Notes: generated from the letters alone by a model not told the origin. Positions 15,226-23,496 are shown, counted from the stretch's first letter. The stretch: DNA of 26,368 nt from an uncultured Oscillospiraceae bacterium (GCA_910584805.1 CAJUCB010000017.1:1-26368); one strand, 5' to 3'. Made by a program: numbers and translations.

Positions 15226-16430
15226 AAGGTCTCCGCGCGGTCGGCCAGGCAGGCAATGGCAGGCAATTCTAACCCTTCCAGGAATTCCAGGGCAGCGCCG
15301 CCACCGGTGGAGACATGGGAGATGTTCTGACCATAGCCGGTCTTTTCAATGGCGGAGACGGAGTCACCGCCGCCCACAATGGTGATGGCGTCTTTCTGCT
15401 GGGCCAGGGCCTTGGCCACGGCGTTGGTCCCGGCGGCGAAGCTGGGGAACTCAAACACGCCCATGGGGCCGTTCCAGAACACGGTAGCCGCCCCTTGGAT
15501 GGCCTGGGTGAAGAGCTCCACGGTCTTGGGGCCAATATCCATGCCCATCAGCCCCACAGGGATGGACATGGAGGGGGTCACCTGGGCTTCGGCGTCGGGG
15601 GAGAACTCCGGGGTGGCCACGTTGTCCACTGGGAGCAGCAGCTTCACCCCTAGCTCCTCTGCCTTGGCGATCATTTCCCGGGCGTAGACAATGTGGTCCT
15701 CGTCCAGCAGGGAGGCGCCGATGCGCCCGCCCTTGGCCACCTGGAAGGTGTAGGACATGCCGCCGCCGATGATGATGGTATCCGCTTTATGTAAAAGGCT
15801 GTTGATTACGCCGATCTTGTCGGCCACCTTGGCCCCCCCAAGGATGGCCACCAGCGGCCGCTTGGGATCGTCCAGGGCTTTGCCCAAAAAGGCCAGTTCT
15901 TTTTCCACCAGCAGTCCGGCCACAGAGGGCAGGTGGTCCGCCACCCCTGCTGTGGAGGCATGGGCCCGGTGGGCGGCGCCGAAAGCGTCAAAGACGAAGA
16001 TGTCTGCCAGGGAGGCCAACTCCTTGGCAAAGTCTGGGTCGTTCTTCTCCTCCTCTATGCGGAAGCGCAGGTTTTCCACCAGCAGCAGCTCGCCGGGTTG
16101 GAGGGCGGCGCACTTGGCCTTGGTGTCCGGCCCCAACACGTCCTGGGTCAGGGGGACCGGGCGGCCGAGGAGCCGTTCCAAATGGTCCCGGGCGGAGAAG
16201 AGGGACATCTCCTGCTGCCACTCGCCATGGGGCCGGCCCATGTGGGAGAGGAGGATCACCGCCGCCCCCTGTTCCAGGAGATAGCGGATGGTGGGCAGGG
16301 TGGAGACGATGCGGGTATCGTCGTGGATCACGCCGGTTTTCTTATCATGGGGAACGTTGAAATCACAACGCAGGAGGATCTTCTTTCCGGTGACGTCAAT
16401 GTCCCGGACGGTCTTCTTGTCATAATTCAT
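15222..16430 (-). CDS. pgk: Phosphoglycerate kinase
   Basis: This 402-residue enzyme transfers phosphate from 1,3-bisphosphoglycerate to ADP. Visible motifs are the substrate loop LLRCDFNVP (19-27), LLSHMGRP (60-67), GAAHRAHAST, GGAKVADKIGV and GGGMSYTF. The NGPMGVFEFPSFAAGT and VGGGDSVSAI nucleotide regions and HVSTGGGAALEFLEG near the C-terminus follow. It is 12 bases downstream of trmL, with AAGGGGC upstream of ATG 16430, and it overlaps tpiA by 4 bases. Confidence 0.98.
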   Translation of the reverse strand: MNYDKKTVRDIDVTGKKILLRCDFNVPHDKKTGVIHDDTRIVSTLPTIRYLLEQGAAVILLSHMGRPHGEWQQEMSLFSARDHLERLLGRPVPLTQDVLGPDTKAKCAALQPGELLLVENLRFRIEEEKNDPDFAKELASLADIFVFDAFGAAHRAHASTAGVADHLPSVAGLLVEKELAFLGKALDDPKRPLVAILGGAKVADKIGVINSLLHKADTIIIGGGMSYTFQVAKGGRIGASLLDEDHIVYAREMIAKAEELGVKLLLPVDNVATPEFSPDAEAQVTPSMSIPVGLMGMDIGPKTVELFTQAIQGAATVFWNGPMGVFEFPSFAAGTNAVAKALAQQKDAITIVGGGDSVSAIEKTGYGQNISHVSTGGGAALEFLEGLELPAIACLADRAETL

Positions 16431-16442
16431 GAGATAGCCCCT

Positions 16443-16961
16443 TTATTCATCTTTGTTTGGCGCCCCGCCGCTGTGGCTGGGGGCGGCCATTTCACCTTCG
16501 TTGCACAGCTGGGGGAAGCCCAGCTGGCGCAGTGCCTCATAGGTCAGGATCGCCACGGAGTTGGCCAGGTTCAGGCTGCGGGCGTCTGAGCGCATGGGGA
16601 TGCGCAGGCAACGCCCGGCGTGGGCCTCCCGGAACCACTGGGGCAGGCCGGCGGTCTCCTTGCCGAAAAAGAGCCAGCATCCGTCCTGGAAGTGGGCGGA
16701 GGCGTAGTCCCTGGGGGCCTTGGTGGTGGCCAGCCAGAGTTCGCCCACCTGGTTCTTCTGAAATAACTCCTCTATGCTATCATAGACGGAGAGGTCTACC
16801 ATGTGCCAATAATCCAGCCCCGCCCGTTTCACGGCCCTGTCGCTGATGTCGAAGCCCAAGGGGCGCACCAGGTGCAGGCGGCTGTGGGTGGCGGCGCAGG
16901 TGCGGGCAATGTTTCCGGTGTTCATGGGGATTTCCGGCTCCACGAGCACGATGTTGAGCAT
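16443..16961 (-). CDS. trmL: tRNA (cytidine/uridine(34)-2'-O)-methyltransferase TrmL
   Basis: This 172-residue SPOUT-fold enzyme 2'-O-methylates the wobble base of tRNA-Leu isoacceptors using SAM. Motifs are NIVLVEPEIPMNTGNIART (3-21), LFFGKETAGLP (97-107), IPM (121-123) and the knot SLNLANSVAI (129-138). A ~20-residue tail after RQLGFPQLC is low in structure and probably dispensable. It is the first gene after the operon promoter, with pgk 12 bases downstream. A translation gene leading a glycolytic operon is unusual, although it could simply reflect gene order drift. Confidence 0.93.
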   Translation of the reverse strand: MLNIVLVEPEIPMNTGNIARTCAATHSRLHLVRPLGFDISDRAVKRAGLDYWHMVDLSVYDSIEELFQKNQVGELWLATTKAPRDYASAHFQDGCWLFFGKETAGLPQWFREAHAGRCLRIPMRSDARSLNLANSVAILTYEALRQLGFPQLCNEGEMAAPSHSGGAPNKDE

Positions 16962-17030
16962 GGACCTTCCCTCGCCTCGATCCTGACTTGGGAGGGCAGT
17001 TTAGCCCCTCCGGTCTGGTTTATAATCTCG

Positions 17031-17059
17031 CTTATACTGCCGATTTTACCCCCTGTCAA
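17031..17059 (-). promoter_or_regulatory. Sigma-A promoter of the trmL-glycolysis operon
   Basis: On the minus strand TTGACA (17059-17054) and TATAAG (17036-17031) are separated by 17 bases. The start would be near 17024, about 62 bases before the trmL start codon. No other good promoter is seen before pgk. Confidence 0.85.
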
Positions 17060-17105
17060 GAAAAATTTCAATAAAAAAAGCCAATCAAAGGGAGAAATGG
17101 GGAAA

Positions 17106-17121
17106 TTTAAGCGCTTTTCAT
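17106..17121. promoter_or_regulatory. Weak cre-like palindrome upstream of the glycolytic promoter
   Basis: AAGCGCTT (17109-17116) is a perfect palindrome inside an A/T-rich stretch with the core of a CcpA catabolite site. The outer bases do not match the full consensus, so this is only a suggestion. It lies about 50 bases upstream of the -35. Confidence 0.25.
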
Positions 17122-17188
17122 AGAAAATAAGGGGAAACCCTGGGCAATTTGCTGGACAAGAGACGATACCAGACCGGGAGGAACGAAT

Positions 17189-17216
17189 CACGGGCCGCCA
17201 AGTCTGACGGCCCGTG
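17189..17216 (-). terminator. Hairpin after the ABC permease gene
   Basis: CACGGGCCG (17189-17197) pairs with CGGCCCGTG (17208-17216) over 9 bp with a 10-base loop. The following minus-strand bases (ATTCGTTCC) have no strong T-run, so it may be a weak or factor-assisted terminator. It lies 19 bases after the permease stop. Confidence 0.55.
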
Positions 17217-17234
17217 GAGGAAAGCTTGCTTGAG

Positions 17235-18827
17235 TCAGAGTGCCCGCAACAGGCTGGGCCCCTGCTTGGCAAGGGCAGCGGTGCTGGCTGCGGCCAGCAG
17301 CGCCAGCAGGGCAAGGGGCAGGGCTATGGCCACCCAGGGCGTCAGCTTGCCCCCCAGCCAGTACAGCCACCCCGCTGCCGCCAGGGCCGCCATGGGGACG
17401 AACATGGCCAGGGTGGTGGCCAGGGACTGCTTGATGACCACCGCTTCATTCACAGCGTCCAGCTTGGGGTAGGTGAGGCCCATGAGCATCCCGAAGCTGG
17501 CGTGGCCTAGGGCGAAGAACAGGGAGGCCAGCAGCAGGGCCACGCTCTGCCCCAGGGGCAGCTTCAGGGCGATGGTGAAGCAGGCCCAGGCAAAGACGGT
17601 GCAGGGCAGGGTCAGCAGAAGCTGGAAGCCCGTCTTGATCCACAGCAGGGTATTCCCCCCCAGGGGGGCTTCCCGGAGAATCCAGAGGTAGGGCCCCTCT
17701 AAGCTCACAGAGGGGGCGGCGATGGGGGCGATGCACAGGCAGAAGCATACCACCATGGCCGACAGGGGCATCAGGGGGAAGCCCTCCCCCATCAGGTCCA
17801 CAAACTCCAACAGCCGTGCCTGCATCACCAGGGAGGCTACCCCGGCCACCAGGAGCATAATCAGGCCCAGCCCCGCGTTCCAGAAATAAGTGGGGGTGCC
17901 GAAGAAGCGCTGGGCCTCCTTTTTCAACAGGGCCTTCGTCTGGCCGGAGGCGGACTGGGCGGAGAGCTTGTAGTCGCTGCGGGCGGAGCGGGAGGCGAAA
18001 GCGGTGACCGCTTTCCGGTAGACCAGCCCCAGACCGAACACCACCAAGAGGAAGGGAACCACACAGCAGGCCACGAAAGCCAGCAGCTGCCCCCAGTCCC
18101 CCATGATCCCCTCCCCCAGCCACAGCAGGGGGGCGGCCCAGCGGAGGGATTCCTTCACCCCAGCGGCGTTGGCGGCCAGGTTTTCGATCATCCCGTTCAG
18201 GTGGAAGGAGAAGTAGAACACCACCACCAGGAACAGGCCCATGACGATGTTTTGCCCCAGGGCTCCCCGGGAGACCTTTACGGAGAGGAAGGCCACCAGG
18301 GCCCCCAGCAGGACGGACAGGGCTGTGTCAAGCAGGGGCAGGGCCAGGGCGGCGATGAGCAGCCGCAGCCAAAACAGCAGGCTGTGCCCCACGCCGTTCT
18401 GGGTCATCAGCATACACACCACCCCGGCGGGCAGCAGCATGAAGAAGGAGAACAGCAGGTTTTCCAGGTAGATGGCGGTCACCCGGCAGGCCACCAGCAG
18501 GGTGGAGGGCAGGGGCATACTCAACAGCAGGTCGTTGTCCCGCCCGTCGAACACCACGCCCTTTACCGCGAAGGTGGTGATCAGCAGCCCACCCACCAGG
18601 GCGGCGATGGCCATGAAGATGAACACCAAAATCTCCATATGGGAGGGGGCCAGGGCATCCATCAGGGCATAGCTGTAAAAGCCGGAGAGGTACAGCCCCA
18701 GGAAAGCGATAATCACCATGGCCCCCAGGCCTGTGGCGGCTTTTTTCTTGCCGCGGCCCTGGGAATTGGTGGAGCTGAGCAGCATGGACTGGACGCTGAC
18801 CTTCAACAGTGCGAAAAACTTTTTCAT
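17235..18827 (-). CDS. ABC-2 type exporter permease
   Basis: This 530-residue protein has about twelve hydrophobic membrane segments in two halves, the second starting near FFGTPTYFWNAGLGL. Between the halves is a soluble loop with basic and Ser-rich residues (SRSARSDYKLSAQSASGQTK). It is the membrane partner of the ATPase encoded immediately upstream, with which it overlaps by ATGA (18827-18824). Fused double-length ABC-2 permeases of this kind are found in Firmicutes and their substrate is generally unknown. The role is exporter by analogy only. Confidence 0.82.
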   Translation of the reverse strand: MKKFFALLKVSVQSMLLSSTNSQGRGKKKAATGLGAMVIIAFLGLYLSGFYSYALMDALAPSHMEILVFIFMAIAALVGGLLITTFAVKGVVFDGRDNDLLLSMPLPSTLLVACRVTAIYLENLLFSFFMLLPAGVVCMLMTQNGVGHSLLFWLRLLIAALALPLLDTALSVLLGALVAFLSVKVSRGALGQNIVMGLFLVVVFYFSFHLNGMIENLAANAAGVKESLRWAAPLLWLGEGIMGDWGQLLAFVACCVVPFLLVVFGLGLVYRKAVTAFASRSARSDYKLSAQSASGQTKALLKKEAQRFFGTPTYFWNAGLGLIMLLVAGVASLVMQARLLEFVDLMGEGFPLMPLSAMVVCFCLCIAPIAAPSVSLEGPYLWILREAPLGGNTLLWIKTGFQLLLTLPCTVFAWACFTIALKLPLGQSVALLLASLFFALGHASFGMLMGLTYPKLDAVNEAVVIKQSLATTLAMFVPMAALAAAGWLYWLGGKLTPWVAIALPLALLALLAAASTAALAKQGPSLLRAL

Positions 18828-19537
18828 GTTGCCTCCCCCAATTCCAAAAACACGGTTTCCAAGGAGGAATCCCCCACCAGCTGCGCTGTGGGGCCGGACT
18901 TGACCAGCCGCCCATCTTTAATGATGGCGATTTTGTGGCAGAGCTTTTCCGCCACTTCCAGCACGTGGGTGGAGAAGAACACGGCGGAGCCGTTCTGGCA
19001 CAGCTCTGTCAGGTAGCCCTTGACCAGGTGGGAGGCGGAGGGGTCCAGGCCCACAAAGGGCTCGTCCAGGATCAACAGCCTGGGGTGGCGGATCAGGGCG
19101 GAGATGAGGGCCAGCTTTTGGCGCATCCCGTGGGAATAGCTGCCGATGGCGGAGCCCAGGTTCCCGGTGAGCTGGAAGGCGTCGGCAAACCGGCCGATGT
19201 CGTCGGTGCGCTGCTTGGCGGGGAGGTTGTAGAGGTCGGCGATGAAGTTTAGGTAGTCGATGCCTTTCATGAAGGCATATAGATCCGGGTTATCCGGCAG
19301 GAAAGCGGTGACCTGCTTGGCCCCCACAGGGTCGCGCTTGATGTCGTGACCGTCGATGGTGATGGTGCCCTCGGTGAAGTCCATCACCCCCGCCACGGCC
19401 CGGAGGGTGGTGGTCTTACCTGCCCCGTTGTGGCCGATGAAGCCATAGATCTCTCCGGGGCAGACGTGGAGGGTCAGGTCGTCCACGGCCTTTTTCCCGC
19501 CGGGGTAGGTTTTGGAATAGTGTTCGATGCGAAGCAT
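18824..19537 (-). CDS. ABC transporter ATP-binding protein
   Basis: This 237-residue cytoplasmic ATPase powers the permease downstream. Walker A is GHNGAGKTT (35-43), the signature is YSHGM (134-138), Walker B LLILDEP (154-160) with catalytic E159, and the H-loop is STHV (H191). The Q-loop position carries PDNPDLY rather than glutamine, seen in other exporters of this type. The last ~30 residues are an extension specific to the subfamily. ATG 19537 has AGGAGAG (minus strand, 19552-19546) upstream. The gene leads a two-gene operon. Confidence 0.92.
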   Translation of the reverse strand: MLRIEHYSKTYPGGKKAVDDLTLHVCPGEIYGFIGHNGAGKTTTLRAVAGVMDFTEGTITIDGHDIKRDPVGAKQVTAFLPDNPDLYAFMKGIDYLNFIADLYNLPAKQRTDDIGRFADAFQLTGNLGSAIGSYSHGMRQKLALISALIRHPRLLILDEPFVGLDPSASHLVKGYLTELCQNGSAVFFSTHVLEVAEKLCHKIAIIKDGRLVKSGPTAQLVGDSSLETVFLELGEAT

Positions 19538-19599
19538 AACAGCTCTCCTTTCGTGTGGAACATTTGGTATAGTAGAATGCTTTGATTTGTGATATCAAA

Positions 19600-19628
19600 A
19601 CAATATCATACAGAATCTTTTTTGTCAA
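19600..19628 (-). promoter_or_regulatory. Promoter of the ABC exporter operon
   Basis: TTGACA (19628-19623) and TATTGT (19605-19600) on the minus strand are 17 bases apart. TTTGAT-N7-ATCAAA (19581-19599) just downstream is an inverted repeat that could be an operator. Confidence 0.6.
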
Positions 19629-19700
19629 GGGCATTGGCGTGAGCTGGTGGATTTCTGTGGTAAATGGTGGAGGGCAGGGCGGGACGGCGGCAGCGGCCTC

Positions 19701-19729
19701 TTGTGTTTTCCTGGGACATCCAGTATAAT
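19701..19729 (+). promoter_or_regulatory. Promoter of ychF
   Basis: TTGTGT (19701-19706) and TATAAT (19724-19729) are 17 bases apart. The leader carries a small hairpin, CGCGCC/GGCGCG (19745-19750 and 19755-19760), before the ribosome binding site AGAGAGG at 19767-19773. Confidence 0.65.
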
Positions 19730-19781
19730 GAGGGGGAAATTTCGCGCGCCGCGGGGCGCGTTTATAAGAGAGGAAGCTATT

Positions 19782-20876
19782 ATGAAATTGGGAATCGTGG
19801 GGCTCCCCAACGTGGGCAAGAGCACCCTCTTCAACGCCATCACCAACGCCGGGGCGGAGTCCGCCAACTACCCCTTCTGTACCATCGACCCCAACGTGGG
19901 CATGGTCACCGTGCCGGACAGCCGGCTGGACAAGCTGGCGGAGATATACCAGCCGAAAAAGACCACCCCGGCGGTGATTGAGTTTGTGGACATTGCCGGC
20001 CTGGTGAAGGGGGCCTCTAAGGGGGAGGGCTTGGGCAACAAGTTCTTGGCAAACATCCGGGAGACCGACGCCATCGTCCACGTAGTCCGCTGCTTCGACG
20101 ACGAGAACATCGTCCACGTGGAGGGGAGCTGCGACCCCGCCCGTGACATTGAGATCATCGACTTAGAGCTTATCATGGCGGACATGGAGATGGTGGAGCG
20201 GCGCATTGAGAAGGACACCAAGGCCGCCAAGGGGGACAAGAAGTTCCTCCACTCCGCCGAGGTGTTCAAGGGCCTGCTGGCCTGGCTGGGGGACGGGAAG
20301 TCCGCCCGGAGTTATCCCTGTGGGGAAGAGGAGCAGGAAATCCTGGCCACGGCGGACCTGCTCACCCGGAAACCCGTGATCTTTGCCGCCAACCTGGACG
20401 AGGCGGGATTCAAAAACCATGAGGCCAACGGCTATTATCAGGCGGTGATCCAGGCTGCCCAGGCGGAGCAGGCCCAGGTGGTCCCCATCTGCGCCAACGT
20501 GGAGGCAGAGATCGCCGCCATGGAAGCGGAGGACCGGGCAATGTTCCTAGAGGATTTGGGGGTGGAGCAGTCTGGCCTGGACCGGCTCATCACCGCCAGC
20601 TATACCCTCCTGGGGCTGATCTCCTATCTGACCTGCGGCCCCGACGAGTGCCGGGCCTGGACCATCACCCAGGGGACCAAGGCCCCCAAGGCCGCGGGAA
20701 AAATCCACACGGACTTCGAGCGGGGCTTCATCCGGGCGGAGGTGGTGTCCTTTGCCGACCTGGACGCCTGCGGCGGCTCCATGACCGCTGCCAAGGAAAA
20801 GGGCCTGGTACGCTCGGAGGGCAAGGAGTATGTGATGCAGGACGGCGACGTGGTCCTGTTCCGCTTCAATGTCTGA
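19782..20876 (+). CDS. ychF: YchF/OLA1-type redox-regulated ATPase
   Basis: This 364-residue Obg-family protein binds the ribosome and hydrolyses ATP rather than GTP. G1 is GLPNVGKST (7-15), G3 is DIAGLVKGAS, and the G4 motif is N-L-D-E instead of NKxD, which is the known basis for ATP preference. A coiled-coil insert and a C-terminal TGS domain (about 275-362, ending VMQDGDVVLFRFNV) complete the family layout. Start ATG 19782 follows GAGAGGAAG. It overlaps the downstream reductase by 8 bases, and a terminator follows that gene. Confidence 0.97.
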   Translation: MKLGIVGLPNVGKSTLFNAITNAGAESANYPFCTIDPNVGMVTVPDSRLDKLAEIYQPKKTTPAVIEFVDIAGLVKGASKGEGLGNKFLANIRETDAIVHVVRCFDDENIVHVEGSCDPARDIEIIDLELIMADMEMVERRIEKDTKAAKGDKKFLHSAEVFKGLLAWLGDGKSARSYPCGEEEQEILATADLLTRKPVIFAANLDEAGFKNHEANGYYQAVIQAAQAEQAQVVPICANVEAEIAAMEAEDRAMFLEDLGVEQSGLDRLITASYTLLGLISYLTCGPDECRAWTITQGTKAPKAAGKIHTDFERGFIRAEVVSFADLDACGGSMTAAKEKGLVRSEGKEYVMQDGDVVLFRFNV

Positions 20877-21606
20877 GAAGAGCGTTCTCATCACCGGGGC
20901 TTCCAGGGGCATCGGGGCGGAGACTGCCCGGCTGTTTGCCCGGCAGGGGTATGCGGTGGGCATCAACTACCACCGCTCCCAGGCCCAGGCGCAAGCCCTG
21001 CTGGAACAGATCCAGAGGGAGGGGGGGCAAGGGGCCCTCTATCCCGCCGATGTGTCCAGCCGGGAGGCGGTGGAGGCCATGGTGCAGGGCTTTACCGCCG
21101 ATTTCGGCCCCCCGGACGTGCTGGTGTGTAACGCCGGGGTTGCCCGGCAGGAGCTGTTCACGCAGACCAGCCCGGAGAGCTGGCGCAGCCTGATGGGGGT
21201 GAATCTGGACGGGGTGTTCCACTGCTGCCAGGCTGTCCTGCCGGGGATGCTCCACCGGAAGGCGGGGAAGATCATCACCCTGTCCTCTATGTGGGGGCAG
21301 GTGGGGGCCTCCTGTGAGGTGGCCTATTCCGCTGCCAAGGCGGGGGTCATCGGCCTGACGAAAGCCCTGGCCAAGGAGCTGGGGCCCTCGGGCATCACGG
21401 TGAACTGTGTAGCCCCTGGGGTCATTGACACGGAGATGAACGCTGCCCTGGACCCAGAGACCAAGGCGGCCCTGGGAGAGGAAACGCCCCTGGGACGCTT
21501 GGGGACCCCCCGGGATGTGGCAGAGGCCATCTGCTTTCTGGCAGGCCCTGGGGGGGACTATTTCACCGGCCAGGTCCTGGCCCCCAACGGTGGCTTTGTG
21601 ATATGA
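20869..21606 (+). CDS. SDR-family 3-oxoacyl-ACP reductase-like protein
   Basis: This 245-residue classical short-chain dehydrogenase has the nucleotide loop TGASRGIG (9-16), D61 (adenine pocket), CNAG (87-90) and the catalytic tetrad N112, S140, Y153 and K157 (S-x12-Y-x3-K). The best family resemblance is FabG, which reduces 3-oxoacyl-ACP with NADPH, but the substrate is not proven and it lies outside any fatty-acid cluster. ATG 20869 lies inside the last codons of ychF (8-base overlap), so coupled translation is likely. Confidence 0.88.
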   Translation: MSEKSVLITGASRGIGAETARLFARQGYAVGINYHRSQAQAQALLEQIQREGGQGALYPADVSSREAVEAMVQGFTADFGPPDVLVCNAGVARQELFTQTSPESWRSLMGVNLDGVFHCCQAVLPGMLHRKAGKIITLSSMWGQVGASCEVAYSAAKAGVIGLTKALAKELGPSGITVNCVAPGVIDTEMNAALDPETKAALGEETPLGRLGTPRDVAEAICFLAGPGGDYFTGQVLAPNGGFVI

Positions 21607-21630
21607 ACGGGCAACAACAAGAACAACGAA

Positions 21631-21665
21631 ACACAGGGACGAAGGTGCGGGCTTCGTCCCTGTGT
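21631..21665 (+). terminator. Terminator of ychF-SDR operon
   Basis: ACACAGGGACGAAG (21631-21644) pairs with CTTCGTCCCTGTGT (21652-21665) in a perfect 14-bp stem with a 7-base loop, then GTTTTTTT follows. Confidence 0.93.
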
Positions 21666-21684
21666 GTTTTTTTGCGGAAGCCCC

Positions 21685-21735
21685 TTGACAACTATATCGG
21701 TTGCCGTTATAATAAATATATCGGAGGACGATATA
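21685..21735 (+). promoter_or_regulatory. Consensus promoter with two PadR-type dyads
   Basis: TTGACA (21685-21690) and TATAAT (21708-21713) with 17-base spacing form a perfect sigma-A promoter. TATATCGG/CCGTTATA (21693-21700, 21704-21711; one mismatch) sits between them. TATATCG/CGATATA (21717-21723, 21729-21735; perfect) sits at the start point. Both share the ATATCG half-site and are probable autoregulatory operators of the PadR gene downstream. Confidence 0.85.
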
Positions 21736-21766
21736 ACGGAAAGCGGTATAGAGAGGAGACAATGAC

Positions 21767-22081
21767 ATGACAAAGGGGGCACTGACGGAGGGGGTGTATT
21801 ACATCCTGCTCTCCTTAATGGAGCCCATGCACGGCTACGGCATCATGCAGAATGTGGAGCAGCTCTCCAAAGGCCGGGTGAAGCTGGCTCCAGGGACACT
21901 CTACGGGGCCATCAACACCCTGCTGGAACGGGGCTGTATCTCAGCCCTGCCTGGGGAGAAGGACAGCAGGAAAAAGGAGTACCGGATCACACAGCAGGGG
22001 AAAGCGCTGCTGCAAGGGGAGCTGTTACGCCTACGGGAACTTTTGGAAAATGGAAGCCGTATCATGGAGGGGGAACAATGA
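21767..22081 (+). CDS. PadR-family transcription regulator
   Basis: This 104-residue protein is a short PadR (subfamily 2 size) with the winged helix in the first ~75 residues. The HGYGIM motif (22-27), LAPGTLYGAINTLLERG recognition region and KKEYRIT wing are typical, and a C-terminal helix would give the dimer. PadR proteins repress their own operon and sense small molecules or cell-envelope stress. Two dyads over its promoter support autoregulation. Its stop overlaps the start of the DUF2812 gene as ATGA (22078-22081), a coupling often seen for this pair. ATG 21767 has GAGAGGAG upstream. Confidence 0.92.
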   Translation: MTKGALTEGVYYILLSLMEPMHGYGIMQNVEQLSKGRVKLAPGTLYGAINTLLERGCISALPGEKDSRKKEYRITQQGKALLQGELLRLRELLENGSRIMEGEQ

Positions 22082-22617
22082 GAAGGGTCATACACAAGTG
22101 GTTCACTGCTTGGAACTTCGATAAGGAGGAGCGGTGGCTCAACGAGATGGCGGCCAAGGGCTTAGGGCTGGTATCTGTGGGATTCTGCCGCTATGAGTTC
22201 GAGGACTGTACACCGGGGGAGTATACCTTCCGTTTGCAGCTCCTGGACCACAGCCCACGGCATCCGGAGAGCCAGAAGTACATTGAGTTTATGGAAACCA
22301 CCGGGGTCCGGCAGGTGGGGGGGATGGTACGCTGGGTATACTTTGCCAGGGAATCCAGCCAGGGCCCCTTTGAGCTGTTTTCCGACAACAGCTCCCGGCT
22401 GAAATACCTCTCCCGTATCATCCAGCTGATTGCGGTGGTGGGAGTGGCGAACCTGATGGTTGGGGCAAACAATGTCCTTTTGGCGGTGCTCCAGGAGAAT
22501 CATTACAATTATATAGGGCTGATCAACATCGCCCTGGCCCTTTGGTGCGGCATCGGCAGCCTCCGGCTTTTGAGAAAGTGGAAGCGGATGAAGCGGGAGA
22601 TACAATTGTTTGAATGA
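22078..22617 (+). CDS. DUF2812 membrane protein
   Basis: This 179-residue protein has an N-terminal soluble region with the family features WFTAWNFDKEERWLNEMAA (8-26) and the YTFRLQLLD strand (49-57). Two membrane helices follow (about 113-137 and 145-164) and then a basic tail. DUF2812 genes commonly follow PadR genes in Firmicutes; the function is unknown. The coupled start suggests that the regulator controls its amount, possibly as a sensor partner, which is inference. Confidence 0.85.
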   Translation: MRRVIHKWFTAWNFDKEERWLNEMAAKGLGLVSVGFCRYEFEDCTPGEYTFRLQLLDHSPRHPESQKYIEFMETTGVRQVGGMVRWVYFARESSQGPFELFSDNSSRLKYLSRIIQLIAVVGVANLMVGANNVLLAVLQENHYNYIGLINIALALWCGIGSLRLLRKWKRMKREIQLFE

Positions 22618-22691
22618 CCAGAAAAAATTTCCTATGTTGTTGCAATTTTATACTGGAAAATTAGGGCGGACTGTGAGAGAATAGGAAGGAC

Positions 22692-22724
22692 GTGCAGAGG
22701 GGGCTATTGCGTCCCCCCTGGCAC
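22692..22724. repeat. GC-rich hairpin upstream of the phospholipase-like gene
   Basis: GTGC (22692-22695) and GGGGG (22699-22703) pair with CCCCC (22713-22717) and GCAC (22721-22724). The stem is interrupted, so it is weak evidence. It could be an end-of-operon hairpin for PadR-DUF2812 or a leader structure for the next gene. Confidence 0.35.
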
Positions 22725-22761
22725 TATGAATGGATGAACAATTTGATAGAGGAGGCTCGGT

Positions 22762-23421
22762 ATGCCCAATTATAATGCACATACCTATTTTGGTCAGCAG
22801 GTCCTCCAATCCCTTCCCTTGGAACTGCGGCAGAGCTGCACCAAGGACCTGCCCCTGTTCCGCTTGGGACTTTACGGCCCGGACCCACTGATCTTTTCTT
22901 ATCTGACCAAAGCCAGCGCCGACCGCCTGCACCACCACTGGCGGGAGGAATCCCTGCCCCGTTTGGAGCGGGCCATGCGCCAGGACGGCGCCAGCAACGC
23001 CAGCTTCGCCGCCGGCTATCTTCTCCACCAGATTTTGGACGATGCGACCCATCCACAAATCTACCAGTACATGGAGGCGGACGGCTCCTCCCATTTCCGC
23101 TTGGAAATCGAGCTGGACCGGATGATCCTACAGGAGCAGGGCTGCCCCCGGCTGCCGGGGATGACCGTCCAGGGAAAGGCCCGGGCGGCGGCCGCGGCGG
23201 AGGGCCTTTTGCGTACCACAACCCAGACCCAATATCTCCGGGGGCTGTGGCGGATGGCCTCTCTGTCCCAGATTTTCGGCGGGTATCTGCGGGGGCGCAT
23301 TGCCCAGCAGACCACCCAGACAGAGCGCCACCAGGCGGAAGAGCTGCGGGCCATGGTGGACGGGGCAGTGGCCCCTGCTGTCCAGGAATTGACAGCGATT
23401 TTATCCCCTGTATTGCATTGA
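22762..23421 (+). CDS. Zinc-dependent phospholipase C-like protein
   Basis: This 219-residue all-helical protein carries the spread H/D pattern of the zinc-dependent PLC/S1-P1 nuclease fold: H7 (NAHTYFG), D41 (YGPDPL), H57-H59, H89, D93/D94 with H97 (LLHQILDDATHP), H111 and D119. No signal peptide or membrane helix is visible, so unlike secreted PLC enzymes it may act inside the cell. Clostridial genomes contain many such short homologues with unproven activity. ATG 22762 has AGAGGAGG (22749-22756) upstream. It is a single gene, ended by a strong terminator. Confidence 0.8.
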   Translation: MPNYNAHTYFGQQVLQSLPLELRQSCTKDLPLFRLGLYGPDPLIFSYLTKASADRLHHHWREESLPRLERAMRQDGASNASFAAGYLLHQILDDATHPQIYQYMEADGSSHFRLEIELDRMILQEQGCPRLPGMTVQGKARAAAAAEGLLRTTTQTQYLRGLWRMASLSQIFGGYLRGRIAQQTTQTERHQAEELRAMVDGAVAPAVQELTAILSPVLH

Positions 23422-23467
23422 AAGACCGGCTTCGCGGCCCTCCTAGAGGGCTGTGAAGCCGGTCTTT
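23421..23467. terminator. Bidirectional terminator between PLC-like and OYE genes
   Basis: The arms 23421-23442 and 23446-23467 pair over 22 positions (two G-U) with a 3-base loop, beginning with AAAGACCGGCTTC and ending GAAGCCGGTCTTT. It overlaps the last base of the PLC-like stop codon and serves two convergent genes. Confidence 0.92.
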
Positions 23468-23496
23468 GCCTTACTTAAGTGTGTGTGCGGTTGGGG

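Noticed and set aside
20866..21768. Minus-strand open frame of 300 codons opposite the SDR gene
   Set aside because: Crosses a strong terminator and the PadR promoter and shows no protein-like pattern.
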